From NCBI GenBank assembly GCA_949825065.1, contig OX463856.1, positions 968,702 to 1,032,701 of the forward strand: a stretch of 64,000 nt of DNA, written 5' to 3'. A model generated the notes under the pieces. That model saw only the letters and a list, made by a program, of their open reading frames with translations. It was not told the DNA's origin and searched no databases. Positions 1 to 9,990 of this stretch are shown here, piece after piece. Origin of the DNA: Odontocerum albicorne (lineage: Eukaryota > Arthropoda > Insecta > Trichoptera > Odontoceridae). Both the position numbers and the translations under genes were made by a program. How positions within the stretch are numbered: the first letter of the stretch is position 1; every line of letters starts with the position of its first letter.

Positions 1-626
1 ATATTCGTTAGTATCCATTTTTTTAATGGTTCTATTCTGGTTTATAAGCTAATGAGATTTTTATTATATTTTTGATTGATTGGAAAATAATATTTCATGA
101 AAATAAATCTCTCAAGTTTTACTTGACTTTACTAATATATAAGGGTTTAGTAATAATTTAAGGGCATCATAAAGGATGAATGTTCCTATCGACATCCTAA
201 AGTATTTACATAATAAACGACATTAACAATGGATACAATGTTATCTAAGGAGATTATTTTCTTAAAACTGTTCCTTTGAACCGATCATTAAATTTTAAAA
301 AGGTAGAAAAGCGAAACAAAACAATTTGACGGGTTCTCATTTGCTAATAAAATTTGAGGTACATCATACGTTTGCTGAAATCAAACGAATACATATATTA
401 TATTTTTCTTTGCAAAATCTATCATGGATTAAACAGATTAATGTATCCCAGATAAACTGATCGGTTGAAAGGAATTGACGTACTCGTATAAAAATAAGTC
501 CACCAGATATACCATATTTAACAATATACACCAATGAATTAAAATAAATTCATATTATGAAAAGTTAAAAAAAATACAATTTGACAAGTGCAATATTGAA
601 AATCGAACTGAAAAACTCTGGTGATA
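1..626. other. Unassigned AT-rich sequence
   Basis: No open frame, tandem repeat or terminal inverted repeat was recognised here. One copy of the dispersed motif TACTCGTA lies near 480. The stretch ends at the left arm of a MITE. Confidence 0.5.
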
Positions 627-851
627 CACTATAGTTCGGAAATTCTAGGATGAGTCCTGTGACAGCTCACAAATTGGCCCCAATACAACCTTGTAACGAT
701 GTTCAGTAATTTTAATTATTTTATTAACTTCAATATAAGCCTCAATTCTAATAAATAGCAAGTTATTTAGGTAAATACATTACATAAGGTTGTATTGGGG
801 CAAATTTGTGAGCTGTCACAGGACTCATCCTAGAATTTCCGAACTATAATG
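627..851. mobile_element. MITE with about 65-bp terminal inverted repeats
   Basis: The two ends are near-perfect inverted copies of each other. The left arm runs CACTATAGTTCGGAAATTCT and continues through a GTCCTGTGACAG block to about 693; the right arm mirrors it from about 785. The central 90 bp are AT-rich and noncoding. A one-sided copy lies at 37926-38068, and a longer relative with a similar GTGACA block lies at 62689-63286. The structure fits a nonautonomous Tc1/mariner-like element, but the target duplication is unclear, so the superfamily is an inference. Confidence 0.75.
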
Positions 852-1429
852 TCTTACACTTGACCATTAAAGTATGTTTCACCGTTGTGGGTCTCCGTTT
901 TAATCACTTTTATATTTATTAATACATTATAATTATTTTCAAAAGGAGAATACTTTAAAGATGGTTTAATTAAAAAATAATTACCTCAAACCAATATTTT
1001 GTTGAATTAACTTTTCATTAACGTTAAATTCTTGTGCTTTACCCTTTAAAATTTTATCTCAAATAAAACGGATAACGGAGAAACTTGTTTTCTGCTGGAT
1101 ATAAAATATCAAAAAAATGTTTAACTTGCCAACTCTGTAATATCGTAATATAAACTTCATGAAAAATGGGAATCCGATGATAGTGGGTTTCCATCGTAAT
1201 GTTAATGTTTTACTTCTTTGTTTCGAGTTCAGAGAACCCACGCACAGACGATTTTCACTAATTAATTCATTCATATTGTATTGTATTACACTTTCGTTAT
1301 ATGCAGTACCATCTAGCGAACTAATTGCCATATGAAAATATTTTCCAGCCAATCAGAAAAAAGTTTTTATTGAAAAAGTATTTATATTAAATACTCCACT
1401 GTGTAAAGTACACTCGGGCAAATTATTAT
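852..1429. other. Unassigned AT-rich sequence
   Basis: A 97-codon open frame on the minus strand (1059-1352) shows no recognisable domain and is probably chance. No repeat structure was recognised. The right end runs into SINE-like sequence. Confidence 0.4.
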
Positions 1430-1620
1430 TATATGTAAAGTGACTTTATGTCAAAACCATACAAGAGTTCTTTTGAAAAATATCTGAGTTCTAATGGGAA
1501 TCGAACTTGCAGCCCCCGGCCTGTAAGCCAGGCATCTTACCAGCTTGGCTACGAAAATATTTTAAAAAGGCCTTAAGGAAAAACCAGACTGGCTGACCTT
1601 TCTTTAAAAAATTTTTTTTT
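1430..1620 (-). mobile_element. tRNA-headed SINE fragments (SINE A type)
   Basis: Read on the minus strand, 1556-1490 resembles a degenerate tRNA: a box-A-like GCCAAGCTGGTAAG is followed by a box-B-like AGTTCGATTCC. Next to it, 1560-1620 matches the body of SINE A found elsewhere in the window (the part reading CCAGTCTGGTTT and then AAGGCCTTTTTA). The two pieces look like adjacent, decayed SINE fragments. The surroundings and the SINE tail argue against a functional tRNA gene. Confidence 0.6.
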
Positions 1621-1870
1621 CAAAAACATACATACTCGTATATACATGCATATTGCCGCACTGTGTATTTTGCGGGGCAGGCAGAGAGAACTGATCTACA
1701 AACGTTTATATTAAAGCAGACAACTTTCACCTCATCCACATTCATACATTTCGTCATGCACAATCGTCTATTATTCGTAATTCTCACTTTACCTTCTTTC
1801 AAAATCTGATCCATTTGATTCTGCTGTTTCCTCGGTCTACTTTTACAGTTTTCCCTTTGCACTTCTGACT
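1621..1870 (-). mobile_element. LINE A fragment, C-terminal end of the ORF
   Basis: The minus-strand frame 1620-1862 contains DQILKEGKVR, NNRRLCMTKCMNVDEVK and SVLSACPA. These match the C-terminal tail of the LINE A polyprotein seen repeatedly in this window (compare 8.7 kb, 12.7 kb and 41.9 kb). The piece is 5'-truncated and lacks the reverse transcriptase core. A TACTCGTA motif lies at its low-coordinate end. Confidence 0.65.
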
Positions 1871-2453
1871 TGATTATTTTTCTATGTTGTAGTATTCTAA
1901 AAAGCTATGAAGGATATATTTATTTTATTCTTTTTTTTTCTTTCTTTATGTGCATGGTTTATCAGGCGGGCTTATTGTTATACAGCAATTTCTTCCAACC
2001 AACCAACTCACCTTAGACACATTAAACTATTTTAATCTGTGGCAAATTTACAAAAAAAAAAATATTCGGAAAAATTCAAGTAAAAAAACAAATAAATGGC
2101 AATCGCTGAACCATTTTGGCACGTGCTCTCTATAGGTACATTGAACCAAATATTCCTGTCTGAGAGTCATAAATGACTCTCAACTTGTAAGAAACGTTTC
2201 TAGAATTGCTTACAATCTCGTTGCGGAAAAAAAGCTGATATGAAAAGTTGTATAAAAATTACGTTCAATTTTATTCGCCATTGCCAAAAAGGAAAATTTG
2301 AATTCAAAAGTATATTTGTATAAACATGAAAATAAATTACATGTTTTTTATCAAAAATAATACAAAATTGATCTGGCGAGGACGAAGTCACGTTTTTTTC
2401 GTTTCAACGTTTCAATAAATGAATAAGTCAACAGAAAGTCTTTGAAAAATGTA
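1871..2453. other. Unassigned sequence
   Basis: Two short open frames (1950-2135 plus, 2200-2391 minus) have no recognisable features. A LINE/SINE-tail-like phrase (GGCGGGCTTATTG) at about 1965-1978 suggests old retroelement debris. Confidence 0.4.
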
Positions 2454-2685
2454 CAGTACCCGGCAGCAAGTAATACACATCGGGCTTAAAGAAAGAGACT
2501 GTCGTCCATAATCCGCTAACTTCGGCTTTGTAGAGCGTCGTTTCTTTCATTCATACACGTGTTTCGTCGCGAGACTCTTAGCGCATCGTGCGACATAGAC
2601 AACGCCCTACAAAGCAGAAGTTAGCCGATTATGGCCGACAGTCTCTTTCTTAAGCCCGATGTGTGTTACTCACCGCTGGGTACTG
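2454..2685. mobile_element. Tc1/mariner-type MITE, nearly palindromic
   Basis: The 232-bp unit begins CAGTACCC and ends GGGTACTG, and is flanked by TA on both sides (2452-2453 and 2686-2687). Each arm is roughly 95 bp and they pair with few mismatches, including the blocks ACACATCGGGCTTAA, AAAGAGACTGTCG and GCTAACTTC. Only about 40 bp in the middle are unpaired. TA duplication plus CAGT-type ends is typical of nonautonomous Tc1/mariner elements. It has no coding capacity. Confidence 0.8.
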
Positions 2686-2724
2686 TACAATCATTTGACG
2701 ACATCCATGTATTTGTTTAAAAAA

Positions 2725-2830
2725 ATGCCTATATTCCAATCCGAGAGTTGTGGGTTCGATTTTTGTTAGCTTTCAAAAATTTTTAAGAGGTTCCAATCTG
2801 GTTTTATTTCAGGTTTGTTTAACACCTTTC
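2725..2830 (+). mobile_element. SINE A fragment
   Basis: A box-B-like GTGGGTTCGATT is followed by sequence resembling the SINE A body (TTAAGAGGTTCCAATCTGG). The 5' part of the tRNA-like head and the 3' tail are poorly preserved. Confidence 0.4.
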
Positions 2831-2904
2831 TAGTTGGTTGTAAAATTGGCCATGTCATAATATAAGTACAATATAATTTATCGATTCAATTAAGTTATAA
2901 CAAT

Positions 2905-3090
2905 TGTATTTTTTTTAGTTAAATACAGTTTATTCCACTTTATGGTTAATAATTGTATGTTCCTACCGGTTTCAAGGTTTTCCCTTCATCGTCAGTTAAA
3001 CGTAAACAAAACTTGTTTGTGTACTAAACAAATTACTATGTATTTAAGCCTCCACAGCGTTAATGCCTTAATTATAAGTAAAATATAAGT
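2905..3090 (-). mobile_element. Penelope-like repeat, head-to-head partial copy
   Basis: The minus strand carries the conserved core: CTGACGA at 2995-2989, a short hairpin, then GAAAC at 2973-2969, followed by the CGGTAGG and AATAAACTG-like parts shared with the copies at 27.2, 31.75 and 39.15 kb. From about 3010 the sequence flips to plus orientation (AACAAATTACTATGTATTTAA, then CTCCACAGCGTTAATGCC), which is the other end of the same repeat. The flip is at an AACAAAACTTGTTT junction, as in the 27.29-kb palindrome. Penelope-like identity is inferred from the hammerhead-like core and inverted organisation. Confidence 0.55.
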
Positions 3091-3144
3091 TATAATAATA
3101 AATATTTGTAAACTTCAATTATATACACATATAAATACCATCAC

Positions 3145-3300
3145 GTTATTTCCCTGTCAGGTTAGCCACAGTGGAAACAGTGCGAGACTATCATATCTGA
3201 ACACATATCCTACGCCTCTTCTACATTTATTCACCTTATCATACAACTCCTACGATTCTTACTCTCCCCTCCTTCTTCATCTTACTTAATTAATGTATAT
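3145..3300 (-). mobile_element. LINE A fragment, 3' coding end
   Basis: The reverse complement resembles the end of LINE A: a short run ending at a phrase like CTGACAGGGAAATAACGTGATG, preceded by AGAAGAGGCGTAGGATATGTG, which parallels the 8.87-kb and 42.36-kb copies (GAAGAGGC then ATGTGTG). Frame is lost throughout. Confidence 0.5.
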
Positions 3301-3514
3301 TTCAATTTGTTTTACAATCAAGGTTTCTCCTCATGGCGACTTCCGTGACCTGGTTGGTTCAAAGCTTATCAGAGTTAAAGGTTTTGGATTCCATTTCTAA
3401 TGTTTCCTAAAAAAATAAAGTATTTAAGTTGATCTCACACAAGCGTGTGTGTAAGTGTTAGTGCATTATTCACATGCGGTAGTATTTCCATCTAATACCA
3501 CGACTTACTGTGGT

Positions 3515-3835
3515 CCTTTCAGGGTAGACTTGGATTACTCTTTTAAAGTAGGAAAAAAATCCTATGATGAAAAATGCCATTCAAACTCTTGGTTGGGAAG
3601 TCCAGCCCCATCCTCCATGTTCTCCAGACCTCACGCCGTCGGTTTCTACATTTTCCGGTCGCTTTCGAACAATTTGCGCAGCGTTTCCTTCAATAAGGAC
3701 GTCGAATTGTGGACATGGTTGGACGAATTCCTCGAGTCAAGACCGGGTGGTTTTTATCGCACGGACATTGAAAAACTTGTAGAACGTTGACAAGAAGTTG
3801 TAAATAATGAAGGAGAATACATTATTAACTAATTT
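3515..3835 (+). pseudogene. mariner transposase, C-terminal remnant
   Basis: Two overlapping plus frames together give the end of a mariner transposase. The first (3564-3782) shows LGWEVQPHPPCSPDLTPS, which contains the mariner HSPDLAPSDYHLF-type block with the last catalytic aspartate. The second (3455-3790) continues as RSLSNNLRSVSFNKDVELWTWLDEFLES and then EKLVER. A frameshift separates the two near 3640, and a TGA interrupts the phrase that is normally ERW. The last 45 bp (GAAGGAGAATA...) are duplicated in tandem at 3807-3880. The N-terminal half is missing, so the element is dead. Confidence 0.8.
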
Positions 3836-4044
3836 GTTGTAAAATAATGAAGGAGAATATATAATTGACTAATTTGTTGTATTTTTTTTTTGTTGTGTCC
3901 TCTTGTTCTCTTTATTTGAAAAAACGGACACAACGTATGTTAACACCCAATATAATTAATTGAATAACAAAGTTATTTTCCGTTTAATTCTCACCTAATT
4001 ATATTTTGTGTAATAGATACATACAATAATACAAAATATTTGTT

Positions 4045-4140
4045 TACGGAGATTAATTACGACCTCCGAAACCTAGTGATAAGACTCTTTACTTGTATTC
4101 GGAGGGTCCGGGTTCGATTCCCTATGCTACCAAATAAAGA
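4045..4140 (+). mobile_element. SINE head (tRNA-like)
   Basis: The order ACCTCCGAAACCTAGTGATAAG (box-A-like), then GGTTCGATTCC (box B), matches the tRNA-derived heads of the other SINEs here. The body that follows is unlike SINE A and may be a different or decayed tail. It is not called as a tRNA gene because the 3' half does not close an acceptor stem. Confidence 0.45.
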
Positions 4141-4925
4141 CTGCCAACCTGGTAAAAAATTATCGTCTGGTTATAAAACTCGCACGCGCCAAGCAGTAGT
4201 GTTCAGTGGAGAACCGCGAGTTCCAGGGCTTCTCCAGAGGTTCCCAACCCGAAGAGTCGATTACTGGGGCCGAAGACAGTAGTGTCTCTCGGTTACGCTC
4301 TTCAGTGTGTTTGAAACACGCTAATTCGGATTTATTGAAAGGTACCACATGAAAAAAATGGAAAAAGTTATTAAAACTGAAAATTAAAAACCAAATTGGA
4401 ATTTATCCTAATTTTATATTTTCTACTGTGCAGTATATAAGGTAGGGGTGTGTATAAGGTAGGGATGTTTCTATTTCATCTCGGCTTATATCCATTAGCA
4501 AGTCTTTATCATTTTTAGCAGCGCAATTTGCTAAAAAGCTCTTTCCTTAAGACGTTCCGCGCTAATGCACCGACCTTCCACCCTCCTCCCCTCGCACTCA
4601 ACCGCCTCTCTTTCAGATTAAACTAATCCTATAATATTGTATCTACAGTGACCTTCCACATTTTCAGGTCTCCTCCTGCTAATGGAGACAATCTCTTAAG
4701 GTAAGCAAGAGGTTCAGGAGAGACGTAGCTTTGAGGCGTTCTCAGCTAAACGGTTCAAATTATCCCACGCACTTAACTCACTAGGGCCCGAGAATTCATT
4801 TTACCACACACGGCAAATGTTACCGTCAATTAATTTTTGGAGTGAATATAAGAACGCCTACATTATTACCATAGGTACAATATACAATTTTTCGAAAAAT
4901 CATTGGAATCTTTAAATAATATTTA
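4141..4925. other. Unassigned sequence
   Basis: Short open frames occur but none shows a known domain. A small direct repeat (GTATATAAGGTAGGG versus GTGTATAAGGTAGGG) lies at about 4433-4466. Nothing else was recognised. Confidence 0.4.
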
Positions 4926-5109
4926 CATACGTACCATCTTGCCATTTTCGGTCGGGGTAGGTAGAAAGGACAGTGCCATATTTTCCTATTTCGACACACA
5001 AATCCTTAGCTCCTTCTAAATCCATACACCTCCTTATACAAGTTCTACTGACTGAGTGAAGTTCCTTTCGAAAATTATTTGCTCGATTATCATCGCAGTA
5101 CCATAGAAT

Positions 5110-5511
5110 GTGGATGAATTACAGCGTCTTCAAAATGTGTGTCTAAGATTCATTTTCAACCTACGAAAGTACGACCATATAACTTCATACCAGAAGGCAT
5201 TGAACTGGTTGAATGTTAGAAATAGACGCCAAATTCACATACTGTCTCTATTGTATAACATCCTTAACTGTCCCGCCGCACCCTCTTATCTCGCCGAATA
5301 TTTTCAGCTTCTTTCCAATCATGGATTAGCGCTACGCTCAAACAGAGATTGTTTATTTGCCTTTCCAGTTCACCGCTCCTCTTTCTTTACATTGTCCTTT
5401 ACTGTCCATGAAGTGAGACTCTGGAATCAGTTACAAACCAATATAAGACTCGCTCCGTCCTTGGCATGCTTTAAGAAACGACTGAAAAAACTCTTAATTT
5501 CTAGTCAGTAA
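5110..5511 (+). pseudogene. LINE B reverse transcriptase, C-terminal fragment
   Basis: The 133-residue frame is the end of a jockey/CR1-like non-LTR reverse transcriptase. Visible family phrases are LQNVCLRFIF (residues 7-16), WLNVRNRRQIH (33-43), LYNIL, then PVHRSSFFTLSFTVHEVRLWNQLQTNIR (about 86-113) and a basic tail FKKRLKKLL. The catalytic domain and endonuclease are absent because the copy is 5'-truncated. The first ATG is simply where the truncated copy begins and is not a real start. Confidence 0.8.
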
Positions 5512-5817
5512 AACAAGTTGCTTCATTCCTGAATTTTCTTTTCCTTTCCTCTCCACCATCCCTGCCTTTGCTTTGGATTGATGATATCTCAATTTATATA
5601 TGAAAAATAATGTTCGGGTGATTGTCCGTCTTTGTGGGGTTCGTGGGCATATGCTCACGTATATGTTTATGGATTTCGTGGGGATGGATAATCATGTGAA
5701 TGATTTATGCGACCACGTAACTTGCTTCATTTAAGTTCGTCTGGTTGGTTGGAAGAGATTGCCGCCTGGCAATAAGCCCGCCAGATTGTATTAGCAATAA
5801 AAGTGTTAAATAAATAA
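5111..5817 (+). mobile_element. 5'-truncated LINE B copy 1
   Basis: The copy consists of the C-terminal reverse transcriptase frame, a 3' UTR and a (TAAA)-like tail (AAATAAATAAATG). The UTR contains the diagnostic phrases TTGATTGATGATATCTCA, GGGTGATTGTCCGTC and GGTTGGAAGAGATTGCC. Sister copies occur at 10853, 26693, 29226 and 31146. It is inserted in repeat W; AATGTG is present on both sides and may be the target duplication, though it overlaps the tail. Confidence 0.8.
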
Positions 5818-6097
5818 ATGTGCTGTGCAGATTGATCCAGATAGTCGCAAAAATTACTGCAGGGCGAAGGAACAAGATTCAAGCTGAATAGTTTGCAATT
5901 AATGTTCTCATAGCCAGAGAGAAATTGGGTAGACCAATAGTTTGAGTGAACCCACAGGGAACCAAGGCGCACCCTGACGCAAGGAATATAATTGCATATT
6001 TATCTTCCCACGAAGGAGGACGAGCAACGATGTTACCAAGTTGACAACTGAAGAGCAATCACGTAATTAGTTGAGATTTAGTTCTAAGTAAAGGTGG

Positions 6098-6280
6098 GTA
6101 CCTTAAGGTGATAACAATGTGGCAATCTCTTCCAACCAATCAGAAAGATATTGAGAGGTCAGAAAAGAGATCAATCTGGAACCCTGTTTAAAGAAAATTG
6201 AATATTATCGCAAATCAAACCCAAAGCGCCCAGCTGGAAGTCTAGCATTTTACCAACTAGACCACGGATGTCATCATTAA
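6098..6280 (-). mobile_element. SINE A copy
   Basis: On the minus strand the order is a box-A-like CGTGGTCTAGTTGGTAAAAT, a degraded box B, body with AGATTGATC, and tail with GGTTGGAAGAGATTGCC followed by ACATTGTTATCACC. The tail is the one shared with LINE B. Confidence 0.7.
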
Positions 6281-6780
6281 AGCGTAGGCTCTATAGAATC
6301 GATGTTGATCACCAAACGGACAATAAAATGTATTGAATATAAATACAATGGGTATTAATGAGTTAATGTGATTTTTGACGGCGAAGTCTAATGGAGTAAA
6401 ATTGTTTGGTGTTTTTTTTTTTTTTTCGTAATTTCAGCTACAAAAATATTTTGCGAAACGGTTACAAAAAGCTTCCGTGGAATGCTGAAAGTTCAGGGGG
6501 ATGTTTTCCATAAAGCCCATCATCACGCCATGCTGTGAGAGAATTCTAAACGAAAAATCAACACGGGAAATGTATTCAATATTCATGTTGAATTCTTTTG
6601 AAATGTTGCAAAAAAAATCGGCAGAATTACAAAAATAAATATTTTGAAATTTCACGTTATTTTCAGCCATTACTCTTATCTTGCAGCTTTCTAAAAAGCG
6701 AGTTTGTGCTGTCATACACAGTTTTGAGATAGGTAGAAATCAATGAACACCAAACGACTTCAAACCAGGGGTTCTTTATT
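6281..6780. other. Unassigned sequence
   Basis: A 93-codon minus frame (6434-6715) has no recognisable domain, signal peptide or repeat and is more likely chance than a gene. A poly-T run lies at 6411-6426. Confidence 0.35.
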
Positions 6781-6784
6781 TATA

Positions 6785-6865
6785 TAATTGATCTCTGTAG
6801 CCTAGTGGGTAAGTCTTCCAAGTCGTGAATTAAGGGTTCACTTCTCGTTGGTTTTCTTTTAATTA
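6785..6865 (+). mobile_element. SINE head fragment
   Basis: GATCTCTGTAGCCTAGTGGG (box-A-like) is followed by an altered box B (AGGGTTCACTTCTC). It matches the tRNA-like heads of other SINEs. No clear body follows. Confidence 0.4.
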
Positions 6866-6929
6866 AATGAATGTATGTACATACAAACAATCACACCTTA
6901 TCTCTTGAGGGATATATTTTCTATCTATC

Positions 6930-7057
6930 CACAACTTTCGCATCCTCCACATTCATGCATAACGTCATGCGCAATATTACATTATTTATCCTTCTCTTAT
7001 TACACAATTTCAAAATCTGATTCACTTGCTCTTGTCACGTTTTTATCGTATTACCTC
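6930..7057 (-). mobile_element. LINE A fragment
   Basis: The reverse complement has the CATGAATGTGGAGGAT and GAAAGTTGTGG order of the LINE A C-terminal tail, comparable to 1621-1870. Short and without an open frame. Confidence 0.45.
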
Positions 7058-7423
7058 TGTGGCGGTCGTCGCGGAATATTGTCGCATACATACGGTCAAT
7101 GACCGATGAAACGACCTTCGGATTCCTCGATAAATTATAGTAAACAGTCCGAAGGTCACATGCCGGCCATTGAAGCCGGCCGAGCGACCGCACCACACGC
7201 CAGAGAGAGAGAGAACGCCCCACGGCTATCTCACCAGTTCCATATTTAGTTGAATACCTACATACGACAATAACCGTTTCTGCATTCACAGAAGCGAGAC
7301 GTAAGCATATCGCGAGCGCACTCTCGCGCACATTCCAAAAAAATATAAATACCTACGTTACTATAAAAATAAACACTCTCTCTTTCCGCATTGCGATCTA
7401 ACGTGTTTTATTATTTATCAACA
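7058..7423 (+). mobile_element. Candidate solo LTR
   Basis: The block begins TGTGGCGGTCG and ends TTTATCAACA, is more GC-rich than its surroundings, and has a TATA-like AATATAAATA at about 7345 followed by AATAAA at about 7367, then a CT-rich stretch. This order (TG...CA ends, TATA, polyadenylation signal) fits a solo LTR of about 365 bp, perhaps gypsy-like. No clean 5-bp target duplication was found and no internal region is present. It could instead be unrelated GC-rich sequence. Confidence 0.35.
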
Positions 7424-7690
7424 AACCATCATCATCTCTTCCCATAAGAACCATTCAGCTAAACCTCTACCACTTCTGATGTATGTACTCGTATATGCTA
7501 GCTTAGTCATTCTTTCGCCATGCACTTTCTTCGTATGTCTAACTCATCTTAACGCTCCTTTCAGCATCTTACTTAAAACATCCATTTTATATGTGCATTC
7601 ATTTCTGATGTCTTCATTCCGCCTTCTTTCAAATATTAGCATTTAATTTTTTTAAATGCACGCATTTCCACATCAGTCATCATACTTTTA
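7424..7690 (-). mobile_element. LINE A fragment, reverse transcriptase C-terminal region
   Basis: The reverse complement reads through the GCATTCATTTCTGAT-like and CCATTTTATAT parts seen at 28.9 and 35.3 kb: conserved phrases correspond to the region with VEMRAL and RMNE in better copies. Frame is lost. Confidence 0.5.
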
Positions 7691-7859
7691 TTTTTATTTT
7701 GTTAAATCCAAGATTAAAATTCGTAAGTCATTGTTGACACCAACGCACAATAATGTATTTTATTTTTAGAGTGCGGTTGTTGTAATACGTTAATAATGAT
7801 AATAAATATATTTTTTTTAGCTATACGTTCATGTTATTTAATCAAGTAAATGCGATACA

Positions 7860-9300
7860 TATGATATTTGTGTGAACCACGAAAGATTAGGACGAATTAA
7901 AGAATTATACCTGGAAAAAGGTTGAGGGAAGCCAAATAAATTATGTACAAATGCGTACATACATTGAGCAAAATACATGTAGCGACAATTCATGGCATAA
8001 TGCGGAATGAAGTGATAAGGAATAAGTGTGAATCTAAGGATAATGTGTTAAGTAAGTGAAGAAGAGTACGTTAACCTTTCCCTTCCTGTGCTAAAAAAAA
8101 TCCGCGCGTTCCGGTGCTGTGCATTCAATACACATCTAAAAACGAGCGATTTAAAATCGAAAAAAATAGGAGTATTCATTGCCAATCGCTTAAATTGATT
8201 TAAGTCAAAAGTGATAATAATAGAAATTTAATTGCCGAAAACATGAAAAAACCATCGGCCGACGTTCACAAAGCGGGCGAAACGACCACCTCAAATGAAA
8301 ACCCGCGAGCTACCGAGGCGAGAGAAGCGAGCGAACTGAGATTCTATTTCTTGCGTTCCCATATATCGAAATAGAGTGAGAGTGAGATGGGAATAGCGTC
8401 GCTTCCTCACCCATAGCGGTTTTTTTTAGAATGTATATACCTACGTCACACGTTTGATTGTATTGGGGAATTTATTCCCAATTTTCACAAAATATCTCTG
8501 ATGTGGCCGACAAGTACTAATTATTATTAATATAATGTTTTCATTCTATACCTAAAATCTTAACCGAGTATTTATTCTATTTATAGAGATATTAAAGTTT
8601 TTAGAAGCAATGTGTACTAGTTACACATCACAGGAAGGGAAGGGTTAAGATGGTCTAGGCATGTAGGACGAATGAATGAAGAAAGAATAACAAAACTGAT
8701 ACATAGTGCAAATGTGAGTAGAAGGCATGTGAGAGGATTACCATGTAAAGTATGGTTAGATTAAGTGAATGATATTCTGAAAGAAGGAAACGTAAAAAGT
8801 GATAGAAAAGATAGTTGTATGAGAAGTAATCAAATTATTTGAGAAGGTATATGGATGGAGAAGAGGCTAAGAATGTGTGTCGAGATATAAAAGTATTTGC
8901 CTAGTAACTGAATGGTGTAACGCTATGTATTTATGTACGTAGAAAATATTTTCGAAGATGACGGAAAGAAGGAACGAGATATTAAACTGCGAGTTACAAT
9001 AAATAACACAGTCAGAGGGCAGTAAAAGATAGAATATTTACTCGTATAGTATTCAAATCAAGCAACGTCGAGATTCGCTAAAATAATGGTATGCAACTGA
9101 GTATTAGTGCCAACATTGATATATGGGAGTAAAACGTGAAAATGGAAAATGAATGAATTGAGAAATAAATGGAGTAGAAATGTATGCACTTAGAAGAACA
9201 TGGGATTTGTCGATGTATGATGGAATAAGACATGTTATTTTAATAAGAATCAATGTGAGCTGAAAATGAAATTGTGTTAAGTAAGGTAAAAATTTATCGT
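7860..9300 (+). mobile_element. LINE A copies interrupted by a TTAA MITE
   Basis: The stretch just before 8071 and the stretch after 8648 join at a single TTAA to give the LINE A phrase encoding a LRWFGHV-like segment (TTAAGATGGTCTAGGCATGTAG). Downstream are the GTAGAAGGCATGTGAGAGG, GTGAATGATATTCTGAAAG and GAAGAGGCTAAGAATGTGTG parts of the C-terminus. At 9100-9290 another piece repeats the ATATGGGAGTAAAACGTG and AATGTATGCACTTAGAAGAA region (the YGSETW and VEMRALR area). Many stops; dead. Confidence 0.7.
8071..8648. mobile_element. piggyBac-type MITE copy 1
   Basis: The element is bounded by TTAA at 8071-8074 and 8645-8648. Just inside, the ends are inverted repeats: CCTTTCCCTTCCTGTG on the left and CACAGGAAGGGAAGGG on the right. 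The 570-bp interior has no open frame. TTAA duplication with CC-starting ends is the hallmark of piggyBac elements. Its ends differ from those of the autonomous element at 59.5 kb, so a different piggyBac source must have moved it. A second copy is at 14462-15306. Confidence 0.85.
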
Positions 9301-9354
9301 TGGCGATGTGTTGAACAGACGAGTGACGAAAGACTTAATAAACGAATCTACGTT

Positions 9355-9600
9355 GCGAACAACGTTCCCTCTAAGGTGTGCGCGTGTGCGGCCGCACATC
9401 TGTTAAAAATTGTCCGCACACATGTTTCCTTATTCCGCACACATCTCAAAGAAAGGAACTTGTAACCATATTTTGTTTTGCGCAATTATATATATTTTAT
9501 TTGATATTTTATGATGGGTTCTCAGGTTCCTTTATTTGAGATGTGTGCGGAACATGGAAACACAATATAGAGTCCACGCGCCGTGAGGAAGGAATAATAT
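9355..9600. mobile_element. Foldback, probably a hAT-type remnant
   Basis: Inverted arms lie at 9424-9459 and 9526-9561 (TCCGCACACATCTCAAA against TTTGAGATGTGTGCGGA). Left of the arms are the phrases CGTTCCCTCTAAGGTGTGCG and GTGCGGCCGCAC. Short GTGTGCGG-type subterminal repeats are common in hAT elements, but no terminal CAG...CTG pair or 8-bp duplication was found. Confidence 0.4.
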
Positions 9601-9829
9601 AGAAGGGCGACCATGATTTTTTTATTTATTATATGTTCAGATTATTTAGTTTATTTATTTATTATTCATTTAAAAATACAGAAGTGGATTTTTTGTTTAT
9701 TGATACAGAAAAACAAAGTTTGAAAGAAACAAGAAGTTTTATTTATTTCTAACAAACCTTTAGTTTTATTAACAATTATACGCGCACTTCCCTTTTTTTT
9801 CTTGCACAAATAAATTAGGGGAAACGTTG

Positions 9830-9990
9830 CGAACATCTTTGGGAGTGGGAAGACCGAAAAATTATGATTGAAGCTAGTGAATGAAATTTTGGATGAAGGA
9901 AAGGTAAGGATTAAAAAAAATGTGTATATTTGAGAATTTGTATCCTCGAATATCCTTCGAAATATAGTAGAGATATGTATGTATTTCTGT
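9830..9990 (+). mobile_element. LINE A fragment
   Basis: Contains GAAATTTTGGATGAAGGAAAG and GTAAGGATTAAAA, matching the ILKEG-VR region of the C-terminal tail. Heavily decayed. Confidence 0.5.

Larger units (their letters stand above)
4926..6060. repeat. Dispersed repeat W, interrupted by a LINE
   Basis: The two flanks of the LINE at 5111-5817 together match an uninterrupted copy at 27895-28190: TCGATTATCATCGCAGTA at 5082-5099 is followed, after the LINE, by the block with GTGCAGATTGATCCA, GGGCGAAGGAACAAGATT and CCGAGGCGC-like sequence. The family has no clear open frame. The paralogous empty site fixes where the LINE went in. Confidence 0.65.

Noticed and set aside
4040..4348. Overlapping plus and minus frames near 4.2 kb
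   Set aside because: No recognisable domain, opposite strands both open over a SINE head and its neighbour; not enough to call a gene.
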